From NCBI GenBank assembly GCA_021464415.1, contig CM038469.1:14610501-14674500 (forward strand): a stretch of 64,000 nt of DNA, given 5' to 3'. Position numbers and translations under genes: made by a program. Shown one piece after another: positions 10,838-24,379 of this stretch (position 1 is the stretch's first letter; every line of letters begins with the position of its first letter). The notes below the pieces were generated by a model that worked only from the letters and a program-made list of their open reading frames with translations, ran no database searches and was not told the origin of the DNA. The stretch comes from Lonicera japonica (lineage: Eukaryota; Streptophyta; Magnoliopsida; Dipsacales; Caprifoliaceae).

Positions 10838-11825
10838 AAGGGTGCGTTACTATGCTAAATGTTGAGCTAAATAATTTGTGTTCATTTTGGCAACATCATT
10901 TAATTTTCCGAGAAACACGATTTCCTTGATAACCATTTTTTATATAAATATCCGCATATTTATTTTTGAATCAGTATAATTATTAATAATTTAGTTTAAT
11001 GATTGGTTGAATTATAAATATATTGTCCAACCACTAATTTTTGTTTTCATACAAGCACCATGACTCAAAAGCTTTCTTGGAAAGATGCCAAAAATCATAA
11101 GATGTGTAATTTCGTCCTTTGCTATTAACAATCCAGCTGGGAATTATTGGATTTAATATCATTTGTAGTCAAAAAGTCGAAACAGGGGCGTAAAACTAAT
11201 TTTCAACCTTAAGTGGTCCTTAATACTAGGGTTTGAAAATTCTGTGGTCTAAATCCTAGTTCCAGATATTATTGTCACTCTTTTCGATTTGGGCAATTTA
11301 ATTTGGGAAATTGTGACATAAATTAATTTCTTGCACTAAAACATTCATATGCAGTTAGATGGTTGTTAACGGCACTCTTAATATTTATTTTCATTATAAT
11401 CTGTACTACTATTTAAATATAATATAAAAATACAACGATAAATATCGTGATGGTGGCATGCAATTACCAGGCAACAAGATGAATTCATATAAACTCAAAT
11501 GATTGCAAAATTAAAGGAATATCACAAACTTAATTTACAGCAATAGTGTTGTTTGATTAATTGAGGCACTCATAAGATTTATAAACCTAAATCATATAAT
11601 ACAATTCTAACCCTAGATTCAATATTATTTTTAAGACAAATTTCAAAAGTAGGCTTGTCATTAATTCCATTGCGACTCGATCACTCACATGTGTAGCTAG
11701 CTAGGGTTTCTAACAAGGGAGCATATGTTTCTTAACTTTGACTAGTTAATTGCACAGATAACTATAAAATTAATGCTGAACAGCACTTTTTTTTTATTAT
11801 TTTTAATTATAATCTTTTAGTATAT
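10838..11825. other. Anonymous AT-rich sequence
   Basis: No ORF above 60 codons with recognisable content, no repeat ends and no RNA gene seen. Confidence 0.4.
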
Positions 11826-11834
11826 ATATTATAT

Positions 11835-12218
11835 CGGAAATGCTCTCTTAAGGGAATCTCTTACTTTAAGAAAAATAAGGACCGTCCATTTTTAAGGGTG
11901 AAAGGATGAATTTAATCATAAAATTTGGTGAAAATGATTTCTATAACGAGTAGATCATATCCTCAAAATTTCATAAAAAAACTCAAACAAAAAGTGGGTG
12001 TGATAAAAAATGTAATATATATGTTTATTTTCGTCCATTCAAATTTTGTATGATCATATTATTAACTTCTAAGTTGAGCTCTTTTTTGAAATTTGATGGT
12101 TATGATTTACTTATTATTAAAATCAATTATACAAAATTTTATGAAAAAAAAAATCGTTTATTAATCTCTCGAAATGGACGGTCATTATTTAACGGATTTC
12201 CTTAGAAGAAAATTTCCA
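11835..12218. mobile_element. MITE with about 55-bp inverted repeats and 9-bp TSD (Mutator-like)
   Basis: The left end CGGAAATGCTCTCTTAAGG and the reverse complement of the right end TGGAAATTTTCTTCTAAGG continue in parallel to a shared GACCGTCCATTT about 50 bp in. Both sides are flanked by ATATTATAT (11826-11834, 12219-12227), 9 bp as expected for Mutator-like elements, though the AT-rich target weakens this. 384 bp, no coding capacity. Confidence 0.75.
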
Positions 12219-12227
12219 ATATTATAT

Positions 12228-14655
12228 TAGTTAAGTAGGGAGTGATGGTTGCTCCAACGGTGGACATGCAACTCATGAAGGTGGACCTCCGACCAACAAC
12301 AACTAGCTTGCTTAAAATCCTTACCTAACTCCTTCTAAATTTATAAATGTAGATATAATTCATTTTCTTTCTCTATGAGTTTCATGTTAATTCATTTGAT
12401 AAGGGTTCATCATACCCTCAAATAACCGAGAATTTGAATCTCGTCTCTCTTTTCCTGTAACTATAAATTCATCAGTTGCCATCTAATTTAAAAATATCTA
12501 AAACTTTTTATACGCAAATTATTTTAAAAGCGCGACTCTTAATTTAAATGTTTCAAAAGAAATATATATAAATAATGAGTAGAATGTATGTTTCAAGACT
12601 TGAAAAATGTATGATAGGTATGAGGAAATTAAATTGGAAGGTGAGACTTTTTCATGAAATAGGAGTAATTAATTTAAGTGAAGAAGAGATAGAAATGTCA
12701 ATGCGTGCATCTCTAGGCCCAAACATAAAAGAGGAATTTATGCATTGCCCATAATTAATAATAAATCCACACAAATTAAAACCTCTCTAGCGTTGAGTGT
12801 ACCTATTTCAACTTGGGGGTAGTGTTAGGTGTGGGTGTAATCAAGCAAATCTTTTCTGTCTTCCATTGGTAATTATTTTGAGGGATTATGTATTGTTGGA
12901 CTTGGATCCATAATTGATATGCACAATATAATATATATAATTATAATAATCAATTGATTGACTTTTATTTGTGTTTATATAGTTCTTTCAGTATCTATAT
13001 TTGTTCCCAGAACACATGTCCCTAAACCTAGTGGTCTCCATTCTCTAGGTCTTGAATATTATGCAAAAAGGAATATTAGACTAGGCATTCATAAATATTT
13101 TTATATATAGAATCTGTTTCAAATACAAATTGGTTCATTCAGATTGAGCATTTTTATAATGTTTTTTATGAAAAAAAAAGCATCGTAAAAAAGCTTGATC
13201 CGCACGGATCGGTTCGCACTTGAAAATTTTATATATATATAAAAAAATGAAAAATAATGTAATATTACTAGCCTCATTTACCTGATAATCATACCAAGTA
13301 TATTATGATCGAGTTGTATATTATGAGAATATAAGGATTGTACAATTCATTATGTACATTGTACAATTATTCGATCAATAAAACTAGTAAGACTATCATT
13401 TTCAAGAATAAATTAGATGTTTGATGAATTAGTAACTAGTCAAGCATAAGAATCTTGAAGTTGCTGTTGCTCATTCATCTTGCATAGCTAGTGTGCATAG
13501 ATACATATATAAATCCATCTATCAATCTATGCTCATTAATGAGACAGTGACATAGGGAAGAAAGTACACCCTTTGTCACTACCTTTTCACTCAGAAGTCA
13601 AGAAAAGATACACACTTTGGAATCAAAAGATTGTGGGACACGTATCTCGTAAGAGCATTTTCAATAAAATAATTAAAATTAAATAATTTATTTATTAACT
13701 AAATTATTAAAATTATAGTTATTCTTAATGGCTATTTTTTCTCAATAATCAAATTTGTAGAATTTATTATATATATATATATATATATTTTATAAGTTCT
13801 CTAAGTTCAAACTAGGACATTAGAGTAGTAGCATAAATAAAGAAAAAAGTAACAAAATGTGGGAGATACAAAAAGGCCATTCCTAATGACTTCAAAAAAC
13901 ACAATGAAATGAGCAACTTATAAGAAGAAATTGCAAAATGGACTAAATACCTAGCTAAGAAGTAAGAACTAAAGTCCACCAAGCAAATTCACAAAAAAGT
14001 AAAAGAAAAGCCAAAACAGGAAGGCTAAAGAAGGTAGGACAAAAGGCCAAATTGATTGTGGGGTTCATTATATTGATTGGCTGCAAATTAATCGATTTGA
14101 ATTTTGTTTCAAAAAAATGAGAGAAAGATGATTTAAATTTAAAAAGATTATCTTTTACCGAATAGAATTGATGACCTCCTCATTTTCGTTATTGAAAAAG
14201 ATTGTTAACTTTGATTATAAATGGAGTATATTTGGTTATTGCTTAAAAGGTTGCTAATATTTGATTATACCATTGAGTAGTGTTTTTAGCCAGCATTGTT
14301 AAAATTGATTATAACTATTATTTTGATTATATCATTGGAGATACTCTAAGTTGTACCTAATATAATTGAGAGTAATTTTACATGGATATAAAAAATTGAC
14401 ATATCAACGGGTTAATTATTCATTGGTTAGAATAAAATATGATGTGATTATTTTAACTAATACATGGTAGTCACATTTAATATGTCAGTTTGTATGTCAT
14501 ATTTTTATATCCACTTAAAATTATTGTACAATTGACCGACCCACCCGCCATCTCCTTCCTTATTATTCTTATTAAATGACTTGTATATATTCTTTTTATT
14601 AGAAAAGGAAGATTGATATAAGTACTCTCTTCCTTCTATTCTTAACATGGTAAAC
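12228..14655. other. Anonymous AT-rich sequence
   Basis: No gene or element end recognised. Contains short (TA)n runs (for example about 13770-13788) and the small palindrome GATCCGCACGGATC near 13198. Confidence 0.4.
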
Positions 14656-14661
14656 TTGTAT

Positions 14662-14815
14662 AATATAGCAAGTTGGCTAACCTGATTGGTAAGGCACCTA
14701 CTCGAATTTAAGAGAGATCCTGAGTTCGAGCTCATCTAGAGAGGTGGGAATTTCATTATATTAGTAAAAGGAAGAGACTTACACCGTCTCCCCCTTTTTA
14801 AAAAAAGAAAAAAAA
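14662..14815 (+). mobile_element. tRNA-derived SINE-like element
   Basis: TTGGCTAACCTGATTGG near 14672 resembles an RNA polymerase III A box and GAGTTCGAGCTC near 14723 a B box. They are followed by a short unique body and a pyrimidine/purine-rich tail (CCGTCTCCCCC then A-rich). TAAACTTGTATA (about 14651) and TAAACTTGCATA (about 14849) could be a diverged target duplication. Family not identified; the boundaries are approximate. Confidence 0.45.
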
Positions 14816-14819
14816 CCCT

Positions 14820-15224
14820 GTATACTAGTTAAACTGCCTATTATCGTATAAACTTGCATATAACTTTACTTTTCTACTTCTGAATGTCAAAAGATTACAG
14901 GATGCATGCAATAGTAGTAGGACTCAATTCATTGCCAACGCAAGAGTGCAAAAGTTCCTTAGAATTCTGATTATAAGGTTACTCTTGAGACAATCTTGAA
15001 GTTTAGTAGGTTTGCTTTTCATCTAGATTTTCAACACTATTAAAATAGTGTTTGGATATTAACAGCCAACCAAGAATGCGAGAACGTTTAGGTAGTAGCA
15101 GCCAGCCACGAATGCGAGTTGGAATTAGTCGACGCACACGAAATCTTGTCCTAACACTTTGTAGGTAAGACACAAATATATATATATATATATATTTCCA
15201 TTTTTCAACGGAAAAAAAAAAACC
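14820..15224. other. Anonymous AT-rich sequence
   Basis: Only a (TA)n run at about 15178-15194 and a weak direct repeat (CAGCCA-CAAGAATGCGAG / CAGCCA-CGAATGCGAG) near 15062-15118. No gene seen. Confidence 0.35.
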
Positions 15225-15227
15225 TTA

Positions 15228-15647
15228 GAGTATCTACAACGGTTAGGGTAAATTGATAAATTTACCCTACCCCTCTTCATAGTGGAGGAATTTAGGCGAG
15301 TAAAATTTGGCATATAGGATAGAGAACGACTAAACTTACAAATTTATTAAATTTTACCTTATACGGGTGAAGGTCACTCGTATAACTAATACGAGTGCAG
15401 TAGCTTCGTATCAATGTAAAGAAATAAAACATACGAGTATGGCTCACTCGTATGGCCATTTCCCTTTCTTTTCCTTTTTTCTTTTTTTTTAATTAAAGAA
15501 AAACAAAATATCCCATACGAGTATGGCTCACTCGTATGGGGATTTCCCTTTTCTCTTGCCCTTTTCGTTGCAGACTAATTCGGAAGTTAGCAAAACAAAA
15601 AGCAAATTTACCATAAATTTTAATCCATCACAACGTTGTGGATGCCC
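15228..15647. mobile_element. Tourist-like MITE with internal palindromes
   Basis: TTA flanks both ends (15225-15227, 15648-15650). The ends GAGTATCTACAACGGTT and, in reverse complement, GGGCATCCACAACGTTG are an imperfect inverted repeat. 420 bp and noncoding. A 3-bp TTA target and this size fit Tourist/PIF-Harbinger MITEs. Confidence 0.7.
15361..15540. repeat. Array of ATACGAGT...ACTCGTAT palindromes
   Basis: Three hairpin units inside the MITE: 15361-15383 (ATACGGGTG arm, one mismatch), 15430-15454 (9-bp arms CATACGAGT) and 15512-15540 (11-bp arms CCCATACGAGT). The last two share the 7-nt loop ATGGCTC. Arms lengthen and differ between units while still pairing. Confidence 0.85.
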
Positions 15648-15939
15648 TTACACAGTCTCACGTGAAAGTTAACATTAATAATATAGAAAAGAAAGAAAAG
15701 CTAATGCATATGCTATTGGGCCTATCCAGTGCCTTGTTCACTTATTCTATGGGCCAACCACGTAATAAACTAATAAAGTGTGCAAAAAAAATTATAGAAA
15801 ACAAAATAAAATAAGGTTGAATGGTTTTAATCGTTGAAATGTATAAAAATAAAAGATTACATGGTTCAAGTTATAATATATATTTTTAAAAGGTGAATAG
15901 TGTATTTATCACATATTATGACTGTTTTTTAATACATTA

Positions 15940-16730
15940 GGGCTCGTTTGATTCGAGTTTTAGGAATGGAATTGGCATTCTAGATGTCAGGAAACCTTTA
16001 TTCCTGACATCCTTTATTGGATTCCATTAATGCTCGTTTGGTTGAAGTTTTAGGAATGAACTCGGCAATTTTTTTTTATAATTTTCTGGATTTTTTTTAT
16101 TTACTGGGAAAAATATTATTTTTTTCATTTTCTGGGGAAAAATAAATTTTTTCATTTTTTGGGAAAAAAGTAATTTTTTTTTATTTTCTGGAAAAAAATA
16201 AAATTTTTCACTTTCTGGGGAAAAAATAATATTTATAATTTTCTGGAAAAAAATAATTTTTTTCACTTTCTGGGGAAAAAATAATATTTTAAATTTTCTG
16301 GGAAAATTTGTTTTTTTTTCATTTTCTGGAAAAAAATAATTTTTTTCACTTTCTGGGGAAAAAATAATATTTTTAGTTTTCTGGGAATTTTTTTTTTTTC
16401 ATTTTTTGGGAAAAAATAAATTTTTTCATTTTCTGGGAATTTTTTTTTCTCTTTCTGGGAAAAAAATATTTTTACAAATTTTCTGGAAAAAATAATTTTT
16501 TTCATTTTCTGGAAAAAAAGAACAGTTTTTGGACTAAAAAAAAGGATTCCTCAAATTGGAAATCCAAGATTCCTCCAAATTTATAAGGGAATAGATTTTG
16601 GCAAAATAGGGGAATTTAGGATTCCTAGGAATCCTAAATTCCTACCTAAAACTCCAACCAAACAAAATAATTCTCATGGAATGGAATTTAGGATTTCAAG
16701 AATCCTCAAAAGTTCGAACCAAACGAGCCC
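15940..16730. mobile_element. MITE-like element with GGGCTCGTTTG ends
   Basis: GGGCTCGTTTGATTCGA at the left and, in reverse complement, GGGCTCGTTTGGTTCGA at the right form a clear inverted repeat followed by related TTTAGGA-TGGAATT blocks. Flanked by TA on both sides (also TTA left, TAA right), so the superfamily (Tourist or another) is open. 791 bp. Confidence 0.75.
16060..16520. repeat. Degenerate tandem array of TTTTCTGGGAAAAAATAA units
   Basis: About 14 imperfect copies of a 30-40 bp unit TTTTCTGG(G)AAAAAATAATTTTTTTCA fill the middle of the MITE. The minus-strand ORFs here are repeats of this unit and not genes. Confidence 0.85.
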
Positions 16731-17845
16731 TAAGCTTCTAGATAGAATAGTGGCATCGAGTTCCTTGTTCATTGGGGCAAGGGTGACTTGTAGAATGACA
16801 TAAACTAATAGAACTTTTGCACATTTTTATTAATTCATGAACAAGAGAGCGGCCTTAGGCGAACCTTGTGAAAAAAAGTAATTGAACATCTACCACATTT
16901 TTCAACTTGTTTTTTAAACTCTCATCTGAATCACTTATTTTTTCTACTTTTTTCAAAGTAGAAACTTCTTGAGTAGATGTCATCTTCCTTTCATTAATTT
17001 ATTCTTTGTGATCACCTTATCACATTCTTCAACTTCTTTTTCAAACTCTCACTCAAATCAATTATTTTTTCGTGAGTTTCCGTCTTAATGTCAAATGGAG
17101 TATACATTATTAATCCTCCCATTTTGATCAAGTTAATACTACTTTTTTTAGATGTTGTAAATAAAAAGCTCGTTTCTTTTCAAAATATTATCACTGTACC
17201 AAAACTTGTAAAATAAAATAAATTTTATTCCAAACTTTTAATTGTGATTAAATTAGCGCCTTAATTTCTTAAAAAACACAAAAATTAAAGATGGACTATT
17301 AATTAATTAATTATAATCCTAACATAATAAGCTTCACATGCTTGTCATTTGACATCGATCCGCCTAGGCTCAATTTTATTAATTTTGTTTCGGTTCTTAG
17401 GTTGTAGACTCATCATGATTGATATAGGTGACTGCAATGTCGCTTGGCTATATGTAAGACTGATTAATCAATCTAATCTTTTAACCTAATATGTCTCTAT
17501 TTTAGGGGATTATAGTGGCCTATATTTAATTCATCCTCGTGATACACACAGCATCATTATCATTAATTATGTGTACAATTTTAGCAAAAAAAAATTCAAA
17601 AAAAAATATAGATTTATTTATGTTTTACATCTTTACTGATCGATGTTTAATTTTATAATTTTCATCGAATAGATTTTCATGTACAGTTTCGTGCTGCTTG
17701 ATTTTCTCGCTTTATATATAAATGAGAAGAGTAATGTTTTTTTTTCCTTGATACAAAGCGATGATTTAACAACACAACTTTTTTTTTATACAACTTTTTT
17801 CGTACAAGATATGAATCCACAACCACGAAAAGTAAGGGTGGACAT
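16731..17845. other. Anonymous AT-rich sequence
   Basis: A weak direct repeat is present (ACATTTTTCAACTTG...AAACTCTCATCTGAATCA near 16900 and ACATTCTTCAACTTC...AAACTCTCACTCAAATCA near 17030). The minus-strand ORF at 17677-17949 runs into the next element and has no recognisable domain. No gene supported. Confidence 0.4.
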
Positions 17846-17853
17846 ATAACACC

Positions 17854-18663
17854 AGGGGCAGAGCCACATGAGGGCCAGGTGGGAGACTTTTTGAAAATTT
17901 TTAAAGAGTATAAGGCCTGTTGCGTGAGAAGGAAAAAATCGGGGGCCATTTTTGTAAGTGAAGTAAGTTATTGGGTGAGGGCGCTCCGTGCAAATAAATG
18001 TATAAGTTCAGGGGTGTGATTTTGTATTATAAGTCTAGGTTATATCATAAAAGGAAGTAGAAGGAAAGCATCACCTCCGCCCCCTTTCCTCTTCAAACGA
18101 TTGTTGCTTATTTTATTTTTTTTAAGCATAGCGTCTATTTTTTTTTCAAGCACAGTGCCTCTGTCCCTCTTTCCATCTTCATTCTTCATTTGTTCCGGTA
18201 TTTTAGATTATATTTCTTTTTTATAATCTTATACATTTAAAAAAAATTGAATATTAAGAATTAAGTGTTTTAATGTTAATTTGTTTATTAGATTGTTAAT
18301 ATATTTGTTTGTTGGTTATTATTTAGTAATGTTGATTTGCTTCTTAGATTGTTAAATATTGATATTAAATTTGATTATTAAGGTTGATTTGCTTATTAGA
18401 TTGTTAAATATTGATATTAAATTTGATTATTGAGGTTAATTTGCTTATTAGATTGTTATTTGATAAATTAATATTTAGATTAATATATGTATTTGTTGGT
18501 TATAGTAGGTTGAATATTGAGTTGATAAAAATATTTCAAAATATATAATTAATTTTAGTATATGATATTTTGATTTTGGCCTTCTTATAGTATATGCAAA
18601 AAAATCTTGTTTGTGATTCTAGCGTTTGGCCTCACCTGAACAATAATTCTAACTCCACCACTA
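17854..18663. mobile_element. hAT-like non-autonomous element
   Basis: Left end AGGGGCAGAGCC and right end, in reverse complement, TAGTGGTGGAGTT are a degenerate inverted repeat of the AGGGGCGGAGCC type common in plants. Flanks ATAACACC (17846-17853) and ATAACAGC (18664-18671) agree at 7 of 8 bp, the hAT target size. Body of 810 bp is noncoding, with internal direct repeats of TTGATTTGCTTATTAGATTGTTA near 18380-18460. Confidence 0.6.
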
Positions 18664-18671
18664 ATAACAGC

Positions 18672-21600
18672 CAAAACAAAAGTGAACTAAAAAAGGGTTC
18701 AAAAATTACATTTGTGTGGGTCGAATTCAAGACCTACTTATTAAGAGAATAAAAAAGATTCTAGTTGGCTATATAACCATTGGAATAATAATAGTAATAT
18801 TAGATACACAAAAATTTGTAAACTGCTCGGATAAAAGCTGGGCATGCCTTGTAGTTGAAATTATCATTAACTCAATAATTGGGCTGCCTTTCTTATTGGG
18901 CTTTTCGGTGTAAACTGCTAGCAAATTAATTATCAACCCATGCTTATATACTATACAAGGATTGCTCGTTTATGATTGCTTTCATTCTTTGCGTAAATTT
19001 TGAAGTCCATTGCACGAGTAATTTGATAGAGCCCATATAATTAAGAGTCTGTCTGACAATAAAATGAAAAAAATAAAAATAAAAATAATTGTTTTGTGTG
19101 AAAATTTCAAAAATAAATTTAGGAATGTGGTGAGATACTCTCCACTTTATGCTCATTTTTACGAATATATGTACTCCATCATCCTTTATTTTTGGTGGAA
19201 TTTTTTTTCCTACTACCACCCAAAGAACATTTGTTCATTGGAAAAGGCAAAAGAGCAAAAGAGCATCCCAACATATCTCTCAATTTATTTTTTAACTTCT
19301 CATAAAAATATATTATTTATCTTACCATTTTTTATCTTATATAATAAAGACTAAAAGTGCTATTTTGTTTTCAACATGGCTAAAGCACAACGATTATTGT
19401 TTCCGAATTCTTAACGAATAATATTCTGACATGTTTATATTTAAATTTTATTTTTTTTGAAAAAATGCTAATAAATTGTTTAGCCCTTCATGAGATTTTG
19501 GTATATCTTCTCAAAAGAATTGGACTTTTAATTCAATACAGATGAAGTAATAACTATTAAGCATGATAAGAACTTCGGGGGAGACTTATTTTGGAAATGT
19601 TTTAGGCATAAAGAAGTTACAGTAAATTATAGTTATTCTGGAAACTATATTAATTCGTAAAACTATAATGAAAAGATAAGCAATGGTACTAAATTTTTGC
19701 TTAAAATTATAACCGTATTATGAGACACCCAGTGCCGATCCTAAATATAATCACTAGAATAAAAATTTCTTACATACTCTTTTTACAACAATAATATTTA
19801 TAACTTAAACAATTACCCGATATCTTAAATACAATAATAGAATAAGAGTAAAAAATATTACGTTTCATTCATGAAAAGTAAACCTTAATTTATTTTATTT
19901 TTTGTATGAAACTTTATATATTTCGGGACAGACTACGTGTATGGGCCAGTGAAGATGGTGTTGCCATTGTCATGTTGAGCTGTGTCTAATTCACATGGGT
20001 GCTATAAAATAAATGACACGTAGATAAAATAGTACAAGTACTGCCTTTTCACAGGGGGGGTAATTTGTTTTCTCTACCATCAAACCTACACTCATGGCAC
20101 AATCAACGTACTATATCAACTAGTAGCCCAACAACATCATTTATTAATCTTGTCCCTATTATAACTGTATTTTTTTATCTTTCTTTTTTGATTAGAAAGT
20201 TATCATACACATGTTTCGGCTAGCTTTTATGTACTTTAATTAATAGTCGTTCGCAATGCATGATTGTTACTGATTAAATATTATTTTGATAACGTTGAAT
20301 ATTAATTTTAAGAGTATCAAGTTGATCGACTCCAAGATTATCTCTATGACAATCTTATACTATAAGGCTAAGAGGCTTAATTATAACTATATTTCTTTCG
20401 CTCCAAAATATTTTGGATGTTAATTTTAGCAGTGACATTATTTTCAAAATAATTATTATGGTTGTCAAAGCAGTGTCTAAAAGTAAAACTTATACGTTGA
20501 TAAAAAAAGATAATATATATATATCTTGATATATATATATATATATGTGTGTGTGTTCTAATTTTAAACACATTTTGTGAGTTAAAAACATTACTAGATC
20601 ATGTTAAGGGTGGGTATAATAAAGAATGATATATCTATAAACAGTACACATTACTACTTTAATATTTTAAAAAGTATTCAAAATATGTATATAAGGGTGG
20701 TCATAAGTGTTAAAATCTTTACATAATTAAAATGCTTGTAGCCTTGCTCAATAAAAAAAATAGAAAATAATAATTAAGGATATTAGTATATTAGTTTTAA
20801 TGAAAGACATTCTATTTTTAGAATTAGTTTCGAGGACAAATTTTTAATATAGGACAAAATATCAATTACTTTAATATTTCAATTAATTAAGTTGAATTCA
20901 ATACTACCCTTCTTCAAGATAAAATACAAGAAAATAAATATATAATTAAATTAGGAATTCAAATAAGTTCAAATACTTTCAAACACATATCACATGAAAA
21001 TCAAATAAGAAGATAAATATAAGAATTATTCAAAAAACGTCAAAGTAGGAAAATAATTTAAACCAATCAGACATATTGAGATTGAAATTACAAATATGTT
21101 TGAAATACAATAATCCCATAATAGCAAGTAGACATATTTTAGTGCCTAGACTTTTTAATTTATTTGCGTAAACATTAGACATATTGTGTGTAGATATATC
21201 AGTGCCCAGATATTTTATCAGTTCGGGTCAGACCGGTTCTCCGGTTATCGGTTTTAATTTTTTAGTCCTAATTTTTACACAGGCTAATAAAGACATTTTA
21301 ATAACTCAGATATGTTTGTTCAGTCCTCATATATATTAGTCAATCATATAACCTAGATATATTAATGACTATCGACAATGAAAAATTTATTTAGAATTTT
21401 TAAAATATGAAATTTCGAAGGGGAATATTGTAATTAGATATGTGATTTTGATTTTTGACGTATAAGATGCTAATTATTTTAATATAATATTTTGAATTTG
21501 ACCTTATTATAATATATGCAAAATAAAATAAAATATTAAATCTATTAATTTAGGCCCCTCTTAAAATTAATTCTTGACTCCGCCTCTAAGCAAATTAACG

Positions 21601-22767
21601 ATTAGAAAAAAAGAGTTCTAAAAGTGTGAAAGAAATCACGTTTTTATCTATGAAATATCTTCCCCCTTCAAACCAAAACAAAATCACACCTCTCTTCTCC
21701 ATTAAGTCTGTGCCCTATCCCCCTTTTTGCCGTCCACCCGTCAAGGTCGCAGTCGACTATTCTCGCCCTCTCGCTCGCTATTGCCTAACCCCTCTCTCGC
21801 CGTTTGCAACCGTCAACGTCACCATTTTTCTCTCCCAAATTGAAAGCCCGACTCCGTCTCCATTGTGGTCGACCTCGCCATCGCCCTCTACGCTACTCCT
21901 TCCACCTCCGTCTTTGTTCTTGTCACCGTCGCCATCTCCGATTAAAACTTGGTCCTCCTCTTTTTTCTCCCAAATGCCAAAACATAGTGTAAAAGATATT
22001 AAAAAAAATAAAAATTGAACAAGGTTGAAGGAGATGTATGGTGGCTATAAATCTATTTCAAGTTTACACCGCACATTTGTGGACTCAATTTTATGTAAAA
22101 AGGTTGATTGCCACTGTATTTCTATTTTTTTTCCTCTTTAATGTGCTATATATTTATATATAACTAATTAAGTTATAAGTCCAGTCGTCTATTACCATAT
22201 CCATATTTTGCTTGACTTTTGCATTCTGCCTCTTCCTTTTTTTTAATAATAAGTCTGTGTGTATTATTTCTACTCACGTTAAACATATTAGATTGATGTT
22301 CACTATTGAATCTTCTGTGTGGATAAAGCCTCAGTTTCAATTTTTTTTCTTATCATATTTGTTGACTCAAGACACAACTAACATTTAAATTTGAATTGGC
22401 GAATTGATTAGTTTAATTTGAATTTATGTTTTTATAAAATACGGTCATTTTTTTAATTTAATATTAAAAATCGTTTTTAGATTTAATAAGGCACCATTGG
22501 AAATTTGATTATTTATTGTTTTTAATTAATTTAAATTCATTTGGTCCTTAGTTAAAAAGTTGTCCTTGAAACTAAGTCTAAAAATATAATATCCTTTATT
22601 AGAAAGAGAGTAAGAGATTTGTCCTTTAAAAAAAAGCCCCTTAATCTCTTACTTTGCATTAAATAAGTCTAAAATTTTCATTCAAAACTATTTTCTTTGA
22701 TTTATTAAATCTTTAACATATGCATTTAAAATAAATTGCTAAAACCGAAAAGAAAGCATATCCAACT
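18672..22767. other. Degenerate interspersed repeats, no gene
   Basis: Segment 18880-19035 shares blocks with the flanks of the gypsy element at 23835-23881 and 31074-31170 (GCAAATTAATTATCAACCCAT; AGAGCCCATATAATTAAG). Segment about 20030-20200 matches 61100-61250 (TTTGTTTTCTCTACCATCA, CCTACACTCA). Segment 21400-21592 matches the right part of the hAT-like element at 18500-18663. The plus-strand ORF 21626-22018 is a Ser/Pro-rich low-complexity frame that I do not accept as a gene. Confidence 0.45.
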
Positions 22768-22775
22768 AAAACAAG

Positions 22776-22987
22776 TGAGTTTTTTTTATAACTATGCTTT
22801 TTTTAAAACTTATTTAATAAAATAGGGGACTTTTGAACTTATTTGTGAAAATAGAGTTGTCTTAAAATCGCTAGTCAAAGTCGCATTTTTTTAATTTAAA
22901 TATTTTCCCCACACCCTCAATTTTAAACCCTCGAAACCTTTACTTCTCTATTATTTGTACCGTCACTTCTTTCTTCTTCTTCTTCTT

Positions 22988-23018
<31 letters not shown>

Positions 23019-23534
23019 TTTTGTTGCTTCAAAATGGCTACATGAAAAGGGTCTTCTGGTTACCCAAGCACCCTTCCACCTCCTTCGTAGTTCAAAAACA
23101 GACATATTTTTTTGACTAGAAAAACTGAATTAAATATTTACAAAGAACCTAGAAGCCTAAGTTACAAATAAGTACAGTAAAAATGAATTCAATTAGGCAA
23201 AACAATCAGACAAGGGACAAGATCAAATGGAAGGAAGAGGATGGGTAGTTGTGGGGAGATTTGAAAAAATGGTAAAAATGCCAAAAGAGATGTCGATTTT
23301 ATAAATAAAATCGAGACCACTAACATCGATTTTATCCATAAAATCGAGACCCATTTTCTTGATTTTAGCGCGCAATTTTTTTTTATCCTAAAACCGCTAC
23401 CTTGAGTGGCGTTTTTTCACCAAAATAGCTTAATTGAGTAGCGATTTTAAAACCACCATATTTTCACAAATAAGTTCAAAACACCCCTATTTTGCTAAAT
23501 AAGTTTTAAAAAGAGCATAGTTATCAAAAAAATC
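22776..23534. mobile_element. Foldback-like MITE with about 75-bp inverted repeats
   Basis: The left end (TATAACTATGC, then AAAACTTATTTAATAAAATA, then TTTTGAACTTATTTGTGAAA) and the reverse complement of the right end match over about 75 bp with few changes. AAAACAAG flanks both sides (22768-22775, 23535-23542). 759 bp. Superfamily uncertain (hAT or Mutator-like by the 8-bp target). Contains a (TTC)n microsatellite at about 22973-23018. Confidence 0.8.
23293..23347. repeat. Two near-perfect TCGATTTTAT palindromes
   Basis: 23293-23314 and 23326-23347 each consist of perfect 10-bp arms TCGATTTTAT around a 2-nt loop, AA in one and CC in the other, inside the MITE 22776-23534. Confidence 0.9.
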
Positions 23535-23881
23535 AAAACAAGCTCCTCAAGCAAGATAATAAAGAAAAAGAAACAAAGAATCCCATTCTGACTTTCTTGA
23601 TGAGACTCGTACCTCAAATCACTCTTCTTAAAGCCGAAATCAGCTACAACGTACTATAAACTGTTTTACGCTAGACTCGCGGTTCCTAAGTATCTGGGAA
23701 TACAGTAAAAGGGGCGTGATTATTGATTAAATGGAGAAAATTTGTCTCACATTTTATTTCAATTTTATTCCTTTTTTTTTCTTTTAAATCAAAGCATACT
23801 TGTGACTCAGAGTTATTAGGCTACATTTTCTCTTTGGGCTTTGTGCGGTAAAAAATTAGCAAAATTAATTGTCAGCCCATA

Positions 23882-24289
23882 TGATACAACCTACGATGAT
23901 ATCGCTCGAAACCCGCAAACACAACAAATTGGTTATGCGAACCTCGACACAGATACACACGAAAATCGTAGCAAATTAATGACATGGACCGTTTCTACAA
24001 TCAGATTACGGTGAAAAAAGAAGACGCCACAACCAGATGCGAAAAATCGATTGATAAGTTGGTTGATCGCCATAGACAAACCGATAAGTTTAAGTAGTTC
24101 GTGAAGAACCAAAGAGGATTAAAATCACTCAATATTGTTATGAATAATGTCTTAGATATTAAAACAAAACAATGAACCCCCCCTTAAATAGGGTGAAGAA
24201 AACTTAGGCAATAAAAAATCAATCCAACAAAGAATCTTCAAAACAAATCCTAATCAAACAAGAACTAGTCTCCTAAATGATTTAAAAGA

Positions 24290-24379
<90 letters not shown>

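Noticed and set aside
14662..14815. A functional tRNA gene
   Set aside because: A- and B-box-like motifs are present, but no cloverleaf can be folded and a purine-rich tail follows; SINE-like is the better reading.
16027..16505. Lys/Phe-rich minus-strand ORFs
   Set aside because: They are translations of a low-complexity tandem array (TTTTCTGGGAAAA units).
21626..22018. 130-codon Ser/Pro-rich ORF
   Set aside because: Low-complexity C/T-rich tract without domain, start context or homologue that I recognise; likely a chance frame.
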